DNA from: Nitrospina sp.
Lineage (GTDB): Bacteria; Nitrospinota; Nitrospinia; Nitrospinales; Nitrospinaceae
Assembly (NCBI GenBank): GCA_004357435.1
Contig: SMVS01000043.1
Span: forward strand, 1-43,823
Direction of reading: 5' to 3'
DNA length: 43,823 nucleotides
Under the pieces are notes generated by a model. The model made no database searches, was not told the DNA's origin, and saw nothing but the letters and a program-made list of their open reading frames with translations. Positions 15,719-24,115 of the stretch are shown piece after piece (positions within the stretch are counted from its first letter, which is position 1; every line of letters begins with the position of its first letter). A program made the translations under genes and the position numbers.

Positions 15719-17905
15719 ATGGAAAAAATGGAAACCAAAAAATTTAAAAACCGATTGTCTGAGGAAATCAGCCCCTATTTGCTTCAGCATGCCAGCAATC
15801 CTGTTGATTGGCATCCCTGGGGGCCGGAAGCCCTGGCGAAGGCCAAGCAGGAAGACAAACCTATCTTCCTGAGCATTGGCTATTCTTCCTGCCACTGGTG
15901 TCATGTCATGGCTCACGAGTCGTTTGAAAATGAAGAAACGGCCGGGATTATGAATGAGCTTTTCATAAACATCAAAGTGGACCGCGAGGAGCGGCCCGAT
16001 ATCGACGCCATTTATATGAAGTCGGTGATCTTGATGAATGGGCATGGAGGTTGGCCGATGAGTGTATTTCTTACACCCGACCAGCAACCTTATTCTGGCG
16101 GTACTTATTTCCCCCCGGTTCCGAAATACAACCGGCCCGGTTTTCCGCAAATTCTGCAACAGGCTTCGGACCTGTATCACAATCAAAAAGCGCAATTGCA
16201 ATCCCGCTCCAAACGATTATTGGAAAACATAAATACCCCCCCCGTCACTCCACGGGTTGAACCGTCATCGGCGCATCAGTTGATTTCTAAAACCGCGAAG
16301 ATGATGGCTGAACGGTTTGACGAAACTCATGGCGGGTTCGGGTCTGGGATGAAGTTTCCCGAGCCGATGGTTCATTCTTTACTCCTTCGGCATTGGTTTC
16401 ATGCGGAGTCGAACGACGCTCTCATGATGACGGACAAGAGCCTGACCAAAATGGCGGAAGGCGGCATTTACGATCAATTGGGCGGTGGATTCCATCGCTA
16501 TTCCACCGACCGCCAATGGTTGGCGCCACATTTTGAGAAAATGCTGTACGACAACGCCCTCCTGGCGAAGTTGTACCTGGAATGTTTTCAGGCGACCAAA
16601 CAAGAAATTTACCAACTCATTCCCGGGGAAATTTTTGATTATGTCCTGCGGGAAATGACTTCCCCGGAAGGGGGCTTTTATTCCAGTCAGGATGCGGATA
16701 CGGAGGGCGTTGAGGGTACGTATTTTTTATGGGATATGAAGGAGGTGCTCGACTTGCTGGGGCCCCGCAACGCCAAAGTGTTTGCTCGCGCCTACGGTAT
16801 AACGGCCACAGGAAACTTTGAGCGCAGAAATATTCTTCATGTTAATGATGCTTTGGAAAAAATTTCCAAAGAGGAAGACATACCTATTTTTGAAGTCGAT
16901 CACATCGTCAAAACCGGGAAAAAAGCCTTGTTCGATGTCCGGGAACAACGCTCCAAGCCCGGACGCGATGATAAAGTTCTCACCGGCTGGAACGGTCTCA
17001 TGATCACGGCGCTGGCTACCGGCTATTCTGTTCTCAGGGGAAAGCGGTCCCTTGACGCGGCGGTTCAATGCGGTGATTTCATTTGGCAGACTATGTGGGT
17101 GCCTGGTGCATTGTTCCGTGTGTTCAAGGAGGGGCAGGTCCGGGTCAATGGTTGCCTGGAAGATTATGCTTATCTTTTGGAAGGCTTCCTGGCACTTTAT
17201 GAAGCTTCGTTCAATACGGTTTGGCTGGAGCGGTCCACCGCATTAGCGGACGCGATGATTGCCAGGCTTTGGGATGAAAAGTCGGGTGGGTTTTTTATTT
17301 CCGATAATGAAGCCTTGGTGGCCCGACTTAAAAATCCCGAAGACGAGGCCATTCCTTCGGGCAATGCGGTGGCGGCCATGAGTTTGTCTAGGCTGGGGCA
17401 CTTGACGGGAAAACCCATTTATACGGAAAAGGGCAAGGCCACGGTGCAGGCGTTTCGGGATGAGATAGAACATCGGCCCACAGCATTTTGCGGATTGCTC
17501 GCCGCGCTGAATTTTCAGGAATCCTCCCAGCTGGAAATTGTATTGGCAGGAGAACCCGGGGACCCGGTTTATAAAGAAATGCTGGAAGTCATTTACAAAG
17601 ATTACCGGCCGCAAAAAGTCGTGGCCGGTTATCAGGGCGAAGAATCTGTGCGTTGGGTTCCCTGGATGGCGGGCCGCAAAGAAATCGCAGGGCAACCCAC
17701 GGTTTACGTTTGTAAAGATCAAACCTGCCATCCCCCGGTACACAGCGCGGAAGCACTGGACAATCTTTTGGGTCCGCCTCCGCGAATCCAGATTAATATT
17801 TTTGATGAAGAGAAAAAGATAAAGGACATGCAATCCAGGGAGCAAGATCAATTCTTGAATGCCATGTCCTCTATCTTCAAATATTCCGGACTCGGTAAAA
17901 AATAA
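15719..17905 (+). CDS. DUF255 thioredoxin-domain protein (YyaL/SSP411 type)
   Basis: A 728-aa cytoplasmic protein in two parts. The N-terminal thioredoxin-like domain begins NRLSEEISPYLLQHASNPVDW and holds the CxxC of GYSSCHWCHVM (Cys58 and Cys61 from this start) and the Trp-rich GGWPMSVFLTPD loop. The rest is a six-hairpin glycosidase-like barrel with KFPEPM, GGIYDQLGGGFHRYSTD, HFEKMLYDNALL and SSQDADTEGVEG. The family (spermatogenesis-associated protein 20 in animals) has no settled activity. The open frame extends to 15677, but the ATG at 15719 or 15728 gives the canonical start; neither has a strong ribosome site. It ends 16 bases before a convergent lipoprotein gene. Confidence 0.88.
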   Translation: MEKMETKKFKNRLSEEISPYLLQHASNPVDWHPWGPEALAKAKQEDKPIFLSIGYSSCHWCHVMAHESFENEETAGIMNELFINIKVDREERPDIDAIYMKSVILMNGHGGWPMSVFLTPDQQPYSGGTYFPPVPKYNRPGFPQILQQASDLYHNQKAQLQSRSKRLLENINTPPVTPRVEPSSAHQLISKTAKMMAERFDETHGGFGSGMKFPEPMVHSLLLRHWFHAESNDALMMTDKSLTKMAEGGIYDQLGGGFHRYSTDRQWLAPHFEKMLYDNALLAKLYLECFQATKQEIYQLIPGEIFDYVLREMTSPEGGFYSSQDADTEGVEGTYFLWDMKEVLDLLGPRNAKVFARAYGITATGNFERRNILHVNDALEKISKEEDIPIFEVDHIVKTGKKALFDVREQRSKPGRDDKVLTGWNGLMITALATGYSVLRGKRSLDAAVQCGDFIWQTMWVPGALFRVFKEGQVRVNGCLEDYAYLLEGFLALYEASFNTVWLERSTALADAMIARLWDEKSGGFFISDNEALVARLKNPEDEAIPSGNAVAAMSLSRLGHLTGKPIYTEKGKATVQAFRDEIEHRPTAFCGLLAALNFQESSQLEIVLAGEPGDPVYKEMLEVIYKDYRPQKVVAGYQGEESVRWVPWMAGRKEIAGQPTVYVCKDQTCHPPVHSAEALDNLLGPPPRIQINIFDEEKKIKDMQSREQDQFLNAMSSIFKYSGLGKK

Positions 17906-17920
17906 CTGATTGAAGAAAGC

Positions 17921-18493
17921 TCAGTGGTGGAGCGACAACTCGATCACGTCCAGCACCAAATGGGTTCCTACTTCCAAAAGTAGAATCTGGTTGTTGATGA
18001 TCACCCGCTCTGTGTTTGGCGGCGGCGGCGGTAATCGGGATTCCAAATCCCGGGGGAAGGCACGCTTTTGCAATCCCGGTGGCAAACGGCCGCCTTTTTT
18101 GGCCAATCCGGGAGGCATGCCCTTGTGCTTGCCGCGACCTTTTTCCCAGTTCTTGTTTTTCTTATGTTTCCCCCGGCGATCATCATCGTAATCCATACGA
18201 TGGCTTCGATAATAATCTTCAATGATATGTCGTTGCCTTGCATCGAAAATAATATGGGCCGCGATATGGGGAGTGACCAGGGGCGTGACCGCACGATGTT
18301 TGAGTGCATGGGGTGCCGACGAATGGGCTGGCGGGCCGTGACCCCGGCCATGATGGCGGGGTTCGAGAATGACGCACCCGGTAGTCAGGGCGCCGATGAG
18401 AAACAGCGCCAGTCCACCCAAAGTCAGGGTTTTAAGGTTTAAAGGAGCACTCTCCGGTAAGCTTTCACCGTCTCTTTTTACTTCAGCAAGCAT
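17921..18493 (-). CDS. His/Arg/Pro-rich putative lipoprotein, RcnB-like C-terminus
   Basis: A 190-aa protein. After about 20 polar residues comes a hydrophobic segment ending in a lipobox-like LTTGC (Cys40), so it may be lipidated and periplasmic. The following 100 residues are rich in His, Gly, Arg and Lys (GRGHGPPAH, GKHKKNKNWEKGRGKHKG), which could bind metal or anionic polymer. The C-terminal 60 residues read LPPGLQKRAFPRDLESRLPPPPP, then VIINNQILLLEVGTHLVLDVI, a layout seen in RcnB-like periplasmic proteins (P-rich hinge, then a hydrophobic strand pair). That resemblance is by eye only. GGAGAA lies 7 bases before the ATG, which supports this start despite the long n-region. Confidence 0.7.
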   Translation of the reverse strand: MLAEVKRDGESLPESAPLNLKTLTLGGLALFLIGALTTGCVILEPRHHGRGHGPPAHSSAPHALKHRAVTPLVTPHIAAHIIFDARQRHIIEDYYRSHRMDYDDDRRGKHKKNKNWEKGRGKHKGMPPGLAKKGGRLPPGLQKRAFPRDLESRLPPPPPNTERVIINNQILLLEVGTHLVLDVIELSLHH

Positions 18494-18659
18494 CTATTTA
18501 TTCTCCGTATATTGTGGCAGATGAATATTAAAAAGTCCGCAACCTGTTGATATTTATTATCAAGCAATTATTCCGGTTTTGCAAAATTAATCAGGAAGGA
18601 ATTGTAACCGGCGCGGTTAAAAAAGCGTATTCAAGCTTGGAGAATTTCGAAATTGAAGA

Positions 18660-19127
18660 TTAAAACTCCAGTTCGTAGACGTGGTAACCGGCATGAACCA
18701 TGCCCAGACGGCGGTAAACGTTCTTTCCAATTTGGTTGTCGGCTTCCACATACAAGCGGAGTCCGCGGACCTTGGGATAATTTTGCGCGATCAATCGAAT
18801 GTGCTGGAATAATTCGCGGAAGATGCCGCGCCGGCGGTGATCGGGATGCACATAAACGCTTTGAATCCACCACAACTCGCCGTTCCTCCAGTCACTCCAC
18901 TCATAAGTGATCATGGCCTGACCGATTACCAGGCCATCGACTTCGGCCACAAAGTAGCGGCACAGGTTGGGCTGGGCCAGCCCGGCCTGCACTCCCTTGA
19001 GGACCGTCACCGCATCCAGTTCTTTATTCTCCGTCTCCCTGGCCATAGAACGGTTATATTCAGCGATGCAATGGGCGTCTTCCGGTCGTGCTTCCCGGAT
19101 GGTGGGTTGGCGAGGTGAGACGGTCAT
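18660..19127 (-). CDS. GNAT-family N-acetyltransferase
   Basis: A 155-aa acetyltransferase of the GNAT fold. The N-terminal strand-helix IREARPEDAHCIAEYNRSMA, the central WWIQSVYVHPDHRRRGIFREL (acetyl-CoA pyrophosphate loop, R-R-x-G with a bulky Phe in place of the final small residue) and the C-terminal GLRLYVEADNQIGKNVYRRLGM are all clear. The substrate cannot be predicted. The gene starts 3 bases after the stop of the flavin reductase gene and lacks its own ribosome site, so it is likely to be translationally coupled. The three genes rocD, flavin reductase and GNAT run in one direction with short gaps and are probably one operon. Confidence 0.9.
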   Translation of the reverse strand: MTVSPRQPTIREARPEDAHCIAEYNRSMARETENKELDAVTVLKGVQAGLAQPNLCRYFVAEVDGLVIGQAMITYEWSDWRNGELWWIQSVYVHPDHRRRGIFRELFQHIRLIAQNYPKVRGLRLYVEADNQIGKNVYRRLGMVHAGYHVYELEF

Positions 19128-19130
19128 TTT

Positions 19131-19652
19131 TTACTTGTTAAAATAGTTTTCAAGCGTGGACACCATGTCCGCAATTTTGGATTTAACTTTTTCACTCATC
19201 AAGCCTTCTTCGTCATAATCCTCATAACTGCTGTAAACGGTGGGTTGGATTACGGTGACCTGAGATTCGTACGCCAGAATTTTACTCAACTCGGCGGAAG
19301 CCATGTACGAACGGTTGCCGCCGGCGTTGCAAAGGATTCCCGCGATTTTGTTCTCCATCGCCCCGGAAGTGATGTCGATGAAATTTTTTAGCGGCCCCGA
19401 AACGGAAAAACAATACACCGGCATTCCAAAAATGAAAGCCCGCGCCTGATCGAGTTTTTTGTAAGCGTTTTGCATGTCCCGGTTGTATTCCTTTAAAGAC
19501 CTGCCGTCGCAAAACTGCAGGTCAAGATCACGCAAATCCAGAGTCTCATGTTCGAGATGACGCCGTTCCAGTGCCTGCCCGGTTTCCCGCACCAGGATGG
19601 CGGTCCGCGAATCCTTCGACAAGCTCCCTTGAATCATCAATATTTTTGCCAT
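19131..19652 (-). CDS. NAD(P)H-dependent FMN reductase-like flavoprotein
   Basis: A 173-aa flavodoxin-like protein. The phosphate-binding start ILMIQGSLSKDSRTAILV, the FIFGMPVYCFSVSGPLKNFID loop (isoalloxazine contact) and AGILCNAGGNRSYM match the NADPH-dependent FMN reductase family. It would reduce FMN or a quinone/azo substrate; the true substrate is open. AGGAAA lies 7 bases before the ATG. It follows the ornithine aminotransferase gene by 31 bases and precedes the GNAT gene by 3, which suggests one transcript. The arrangement does not explain a pathway. Confidence 0.88.
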   Translation of the reverse strand: MAKILMIQGSLSKDSRTAILVRETGQALERRHLEHETLDLRDLDLQFCDGRSLKEYNRDMQNAYKKLDQARAFIFGMPVYCFSVSGPLKNFIDITSGAMENKIAGILCNAGGNRSYMASAELSKILAYESQVTVIQPTVYSSYEDYDEEGLMSEKVKSKIADMVSTLENYFNK

Positions 19653-19683
19653 TTGGAATTTTCCTGAATACGGGGTGATGGAA

Positions 19684-20883
19684 TTATTTTTTTAAAACGT
19701 CCTCGAGCCGCTCTAGGGCCCAGTCGATGTCCGCCTTTTGAATGATCAGGGGCGGCGCGATGCGCAGGATGTGGGTGTGGGTTTCCTTGCACAATAAACC
19801 TTTGTCCTTGAGAGATTCGCAAAACCGGCGCGCTCCGCCTGCCTCGGGCAACAGTTCAATGCCGATCAACAAACCTCTGCCTCGCACTTCTTTGATGTGC
19901 GGTGACTTTATCTGCCGCAGTCGGTCTAAAAAATAAGATCCCATGGCGGCGGCATTGTCGACCAGGTTTTCGTCCACGATGACTTGCAATGCCGCGCGGG
20001 CCACGGCGCAAGCCAATGGATTGCCGCCAAAGGTACTGCCATGGTCGCCCGGTTTGAAGACGCCTAGCACCTCCTGGTTGGAGAGCACTGCTGATACGGG
20101 ATAGAACCCGCCCGACAAAGCCTTGCCAATTATGGTCAGGTCGGATTCGATGCCGTCATGTTCTTCGGCGAACAATTTACCGGTGCGTCCCAACCCGGTC
20201 TGGATTTCATCTAGCACCAGCATCACGTTGTTTTCATCACAGATTTGTCTGACTTTTTTAAGATACCCTTCCGGTGGGATGATGATGCCGCCTTCGCCTT
20301 GGATGGGCTCGACCAGAAAGGCGACGGTGTTGGGCGTGATGGCTTTCGCAAGGGCTGACGCATCGCCGAATGGAATGATTTTGAATCCCGGCGTGAAGGG
20401 GGCGTAGCCCCGGCGGTATTGTTCTTCCGTGCTGAATCCCACGATGGTCAGGGTCCGGCCATGAAAATTGTTGGCGCAGACGATAATTTCCGCCTGACCG
20501 TCCGGAACCTTTTTAACTTCATACCCCCATTTGCGCACGGCCTTGATGGCCGATTCGACCGCCTCGGCGCCGCTGTTCATCGGCAACACCGAATGCGAAC
20601 GGGTGAGTTCGCAGATTTCCTTATAAAACAGCCCCAGCTGATCATTGCGGAAGGCGCGCGACACCAGGGTCAGTTTCCTGGCCTGCTCGGTCAACGCTTT
20701 CAGGATTCGGGGATGACAGTGGCCTTGGTTGAGTGCGGAGTAGGCGGATAAACAATCCAGGTAGCGTTGGCCCGCCACGTCCCAGACCCAAATTCCTTCG
20801 CCGCGAACCAGCACCACATCCAGAGGCTGGTAGTTGTTTGCCCCAAACCGGTTTTCGAGTTCGATCAAATCCGCAGGACTCAT
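19684..20883 (-). CDS. rocD: ornithine aminotransferase
   Basis: A 399-aa class III PLP aminotransferase that converts ornithine and 2-oxoglutarate to glutamate semialdehyde and glutamate. Features: NNYQPLDVVLVRGEGIWVWD start, cofactor phosphate region MNSGAEAVE, NFHGRTLTIVGFS, EPIQGEGGIIIPPEGYL, LVLDEIQTGLGRTGK and the Schiff-base Lys in IIGKALSGGFYPVSA, followed by HGSTFGGNPLA. The SAYSALNQGH segment and the order of motifs are those of RocD/OAT rather than ArgD. An upstream TTG (20892) is possible, but the ATG at 20883 is the conventional start. It is probably first in an operon with the flavin reductase and GNAT genes. Confidence 0.92.
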   Translation of the reverse strand: MSPADLIELENRFGANNYQPLDVVLVRGEGIWVWDVAGQRYLDCLSAYSALNQGHCHPRILKALTEQARKLTLVSRAFRNDQLGLFYKEICELTRSHSVLPMNSGAEAVESAIKAVRKWGYEVKKVPDGQAEIIVCANNFHGRTLTIVGFSTEEQYRRGYAPFTPGFKIIPFGDASALAKAITPNTVAFLVEPIQGEGGIIIPPEGYLKKVRQICDENNVMLVLDEIQTGLGRTGKLFAEEHDGIESDLTIIGKALSGGFYPVSAVLSNQEVLGVFKPGDHGSTFGGNPLACAVARAALQVIVDENLVDNAAAMGSYFLDRLRQIKSPHIKEVRGRGLLIGIELLPEAGGARRFCESLKDKGLLCKETHTHILRIAPPLIIQKADIDWALERLEDVLKK

Positions 20884-21074
20884 GATAACCAATTGTAATT
20901 AAAGGTTGAAAACTAACTCCTACTGTCTTAATATATCATTATTCCTTACGGATTAAAGGGATATTGCCCGAACCGGTCGCGAACGCAACGGCTGGAATAA
21001 ATTGAAATTGATAAAATAAGGGATTATTGTATAATCCATAAATACCTTACCAACCATATTTTAGAGACCCACTT

Positions 21075-22031
21075 ATGGCAATCGATAGCAAAGAATTGGA
21101 AGCAACGATGCCGGCAACCGAGCTCGATTGGACGGAGGACGCCAAGGCCCGGATGCTGAATGTGCCCTTTTTCGTGCGTAAAAGTGTGGTGCGGGGTATC
21201 GAAACGTTTGCAAAAGAAAAGAACATTGAACTGATCGATGACGATTTCGTTTCCCGCGCGCGGCAGGAAAGGGAAGGCGATGCGATTGCCAAAATGCAGG
21301 CTGATAAAAAAGCCAAGGCCGAGGCCAACGGGGGCAAGGCCACCCGCCGTCAATTTGTCAATTTTGCGTTTTACAAATTAGATCCGGCCTTCCGGCGTTT
21401 ACCCGATGAAGAGCGGGACCAAGGCAAGCGTGAGTTTCTGAGTTTACTCGAGGAATATGACGGCAGTGACGACATGATCCTTTTGAGCTATTCGACCATG
21501 GGACTTCGCACCGACGCGGAGCTGATGCTCTGGAGAATTTCCTACAAACTGGAAGATTTTCAGGCAATGTCCACGAAGATGTTTAGAACGGGTCTGGGTA
21601 AATACCTCACCCCGACCTATTCGTATTTTTCGCAAACGAAACGCTCCATGTACATGGACACTTTCAATCCGGAACACGAAGAAGACCGAACCCACATCAT
21701 CCCCGGCAAGGCCAAATATCTTTTCATCTACCCCTTCACCAAGAAGCGGGAGTGGTACCTGCTTTCCCAGCACGCCCGTCAGGGAATCATGGATGAACAT
21801 ATTTATATTGGCAATCAGTATCCTTCCGTCAAACTGAACACCACCTATTCGTTTGGACTCGACGACAATGAATTTGTGGTGGCTTTTGAATCGGATTATC
21901 CTGATGACTTTCTGGATCTGGTGATGGACTTGCGGGAAACGGAAGGCAGTAAATATACCGAAAATGATACTCCCATTTTTACCTGCGTCGCGATGGCTCT
22001 TGAAGATGCTGTGAACAGCCTGGGTATTTGA
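21075..22031 (+). CDS. hemQ: PCP_red domain fused to chlorite dismutase-like / HemQ (coproheme decarboxylase) domain
   Basis: A 318-aa fusion. Residues about 18-64 (WTEDAKARMLNVPFFVRK, VVRGIETFAKEKN) match the small PCP_red domain known from the C-terminus of protochlorophyllide reductase subunit B. Residues about 93-308 are a chlorite-dismutase-family barrel: FVNFAFYKLDP, YPFTKKREWYLL, IMDEHIYIGNQYP with the likely proximal haem ligand His242, and TTYSFGLDDNEFVVAFESD. In the coproporphyrin-dependent route this family oxidatively decarboxylates coproheme to haem. Between the domains is a Lys/Ala-rich linker. A true chlorite dismutase cannot be ruled out by eye. The gene has its own terminator 58 bases downstream; no other haem gene is near. 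Confidence 0.87.
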   Translation: MAIDSKELEATMPATELDWTEDAKARMLNVPFFVRKSVVRGIETFAKEKNIELIDDDFVSRARQEREGDAIAKMQADKKAKAEANGGKATRRQFVNFAFYKLDPAFRRLPDEERDQGKREFLSLLEEYDGSDDMILLSYSTMGLRTDAELMLWRISYKLEDFQAMSTKMFRTGLGKYLTPTYSYFSQTKRSMYMDTFNPEHEEDRTHIIPGKAKYLFIYPFTKKREWYLLSQHARQGIMDEHIYIGNQYPSVKLNTTYSFGLDDNEFVVAFESDYPDDFLDLVMDLRETEGSKYTENDTPIFTCVAMALEDAVNSLGI

Positions 22032-22088
22032 AGCGACTTAAAAGCTGGCAGGGATGGCATCGAAAATAAAACAGGTGTGAAATTTATA

Positions 22089-22118
22089 AAGGCTGTCCGC
22101 AAGGGCGGCCTTTTTTTT
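22089..22118 (+). terminator. intrinsic terminator after the HemQ-like gene
   Basis: AAGGCTGTCC (22089-22098) pairs with GGGCGGCCTT (22103-22112) with two G-U pairs, closed by the GNRA tetraloop GCAA and followed by an unbroken T run to 22118. It lies 58 bases after the stop of the PCP_red-HemQ gene. Confidence 0.92.
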
Positions 22119-22133
22119 GGAAGGTGAATTGGG

Positions 22134-22388
22134 TTGGCACAGGAGCTTAAAAAAAAATACATCGTGGCGGGTGACGCTCTGGAACCCTGCGAGGGTGAAG
22201 TGCAATACGTCGATGCCCTGAAACTGTGCGGCCTCTATGGCATTCATCCCAGTGAGGCCATTTTAGTGGAACGGCGGCAACCCTCCTACCGGCACGTCAT
22301 TCGGAGCCATCCCGACCTGCCAGTATTGCGGCCGCGCTCCGACGGTAATTATTCCCTGGATGAACCTTGCGACGGGTCAGGCGAGTAA
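22134..22388 (+). CDS. small hypothetical protein
   Basis: An 84-aa protein from a TTG start with AAGGTGAA 6-7 bases upstream. It has no signal peptide or membrane segment. The translation contains AGDALEPCEGEVQYVDALKLCGLYGIHPSEAI and a basic patch (VERRQPSYRHVIRSHPDLPVL) and ends acidic. I recognise no family. It lies just after the HemQ terminator and its last 12 bases overlap the end of the convergent DnaJ-MORN gene. The good ribosome site and sensible composition favour a real gene, yet this is a short frame and could be wrong. Confidence 0.55.
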   Translation: MAQELKKKYIVAGDALEPCEGEVQYVDALKLCGLYGIHPSEAILVERRQPSYRHVIRSHPDLPVLRPRSDGNYSLDEPCDGSGE

Positions 22389-23069
22389 CCTGCCGCGGTC
22401 CCAATTGCCCGCATACACTTCGCCGCTGGCCAAGATATGGGCGCCCTCGCCGTGCGGTAAATCTTCCATGAAATAACCGATGAACCGGTCCCCGTTGGAA
22501 TAATTATAACTCCCTCTGCCGCCCATGGCATTATCCATGAATTCCCCGCTATAGCTATCGCCGTTGGCAAATACCATTTTCCCCTGGCCGCTCATACTGC
22601 CGAAGCGAAATTGGCCCGTATACTTATCGCCGTTGGCAGAAATCAATATTCCCATGCCGTGCATCAAGCCACCCTGCAACTGACCTTCATATTTGTCCCC
22701 GTTGGGCCAGGTCCGGTAGAAGTAACCTGCGGCGTTCTTGGCCTCGGTTTCGGAAGAGGGCGGGGTGTTCGAGAAATCCGGGAAATCTTCAAAAGGGTCG
22801 CTGTCCGCATTGCTGAAGGGGCGCTGAAATTCCTGGTCCGGTTGTTCCTCAGAATACCTGTCCTTCAGGCGTTGCTTGGTGATTTCCTGGATTTTTTGGA
22901 AAGCGTCGCTGATTTTTTGAAAACGTTCCTGAGCTTTTTTCTGGATTTCCGGGTCTTCTCGATGAAAGCGGTCAGGATGCCATTTTTTGGCTTGCGTCTT
23001 GTAGGCCCGCTTCACCTCCTCCAGGGAAGCGTTCATCTTGATTTCGAGAATTTTAAAGTATTTTCGCAT
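22377..23069 (-). CDS. DnaJ-domain protein with C-terminal MORN repeats
   Basis: A 230-aa fusion. Residues 1-75 are a J domain with YFKILEI, the EVKRAYKTQAKKWHPD helix and the catalytic HPD at 31-33, so it should stimulate an Hsp70 ATPase. Residues 76-115 form an acidic Pro/Ser linker (SDPFEDFPDFSNTPP). Residues about 116-228 carry roughly five MORN repeats of about 23 residues: NGDKYEGQL, NGDKYTGQFRFGSMSGQGKM, NGDSYSGEFMDNAMGGRGSY, NGDRFIGYFMEDLPHGEG and SGEVYAGNW. MORN repeats bind lipid or protein, so the protein could recruit DnaK to membranes; that is inference. No G/F region, zinc finger or signal peptide is present. Confidence 0.9.
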   Translation of the reverse strand: MRKYFKILEIKMNASLEEVKRAYKTQAKKWHPDRFHREDPEIQKKAQERFQKISDAFQKIQEITKQRLKDRYSEEQPDQEFQRPFSNADSDPFEDFPDFSNTPPSSETEAKNAAGYFYRTWPNGDKYEGQLQGGLMHGMGILISANGDKYTGQFRFGSMSGQGKMVFANGDSYSGEFMDNAMGGRGSYNYSNGDRFIGYFMEDLPHGEGAHILASGEVYAGNWDRGRLLA

Positions 23070-23122
23070 GGCATCAAGGGACGGTTGGTGAAATCACCTT
23101 AAAAAATTTTGGACACTTGTGT

Positions 23123-24013
23123 TTAAGAATCGGAAACCAGTGAGCGGGTCTTTTTATCATGGGCATTAATCGGAGAGTTGTTCATATGGCTCAGGAGATC
23201 TTCCACCGTGGTCCGCAAATCCTTACGATGCACCACTTGATCGACCAACCCATGCTCCTGAAGAAACTCGGAAGTTTGAAACCCTTCCGGTAATTTCTGG
23301 TTGATAGTTTGTTGAATCACTCTGGGACCAGCAAACCCGATCAATGCCCCGGGTTCTGCAATGATGACATCTCCCAGCATCGCGAAACTGGCGGAAACAC
23401 CGCCCATGGTCGGGTCGGTTAAAATCGATATGTAGGGAAGCCTGTTTTCAGAAAGCTGGGCCAGTGAAGCGGAGGTTTTCCCCATTTGCATCAGCGAAAG
23501 AATTCCTTCCTGCATGCGGGCGCCTCCGGAACAACTGACGATGACGAGAGAACTTTTACTTTGAATGACTCGCTCAATGGCTCGGGTTATTTTCTCGCCG
23601 ACCACCGAACCCATACTGCCTCCCAAAAATTTAAAATTGAACACACACAGCTCCACCGGATGGTCCCCAATCTGGGCCGATCCGCAAATGACCGATTCCG
23701 ATCCAATTCCCAGTTTGAGAGTTGACTTGATTCGGTCCTTGTATTTTTTCTTGTCCTTGAATTTCAGAGGGTCCGAGGAACGGAGGTTTTGATCCCGTTC
23801 CACAAACGTATCGAGGTTGGCCAGCAATTGAATTCTATCGGTCACACTCATCCGAAAGTGGTAATCGCATTTGGGACAGACGTAAAGGTTCTTCGCAACG
23901 TCGATCAGCGGGAGTTCGACTTTACAGGACTTGCACTCCAGGGATGATTCCTGGGCGGAGGGTGTTTTTTTGCCTAATAAAGATTTTTCCTTAAGCTTGT
24001 CTAACCAGGACAT
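23123..24013 (-). CDS. accD: acetyl-CoA carboxylase carboxyltransferase subunit beta
   Basis: The beta subunit of the carboxyltransferase that makes malonyl-CoA, the first step of fatty-acid synthesis. The N-terminal four-Cys zinc ribbon (C27, C30, C46, C49 in CKSC...CPKC) and the carboxyltransferase core are all present: FKFLGGSMGSVVGEKI, SCSGGARMQEGILSLMQM, LPYISILTDPTMGGVSASFA and LIGFAGPRVIQQT. I start at ATG 24013, which gives the family-typical MSWLDKLK; the open frame runs to a TTG at 24049. Length, 296 aa, is normal. It lies 102 bases after pssA on the same strand. accA is not in the window. Confidence 0.97.
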   Translation of the reverse strand: MSWLDKLKEKSLLGKKTPSAQESSLECKSCKVELPLIDVAKNLYVCPKCDYHFRMSVTDRIQLLANLDTFVERDQNLRSSDPLKFKDKKKYKDRIKSTLKLGIGSESVICGSAQIGDHPVELCVFNFKFLGGSMGSVVGEKITRAIERVIQSKSSLVIVSCSGGARMQEGILSLMQMGKTSASLAQLSENRLPYISILTDPTMGGVSASFAMLGDVIIAEPGALIGFAGPRVIQQTINQKLPEGFQTSEFLQEHGLVDQVVHRKDLRTTVEDLLSHMNNSPINAHDKKTRSLVSDS

Positions 24014-24115
24014 ACGGAACCCCATTGTTGGTTCAGGAAATCGTTGCAACCGTTAAAAAGCATCTTTGTTTTTATCATTTTGAATCTCACGCGCCTGGTT
24101 TCCCACCCTTCTTTG

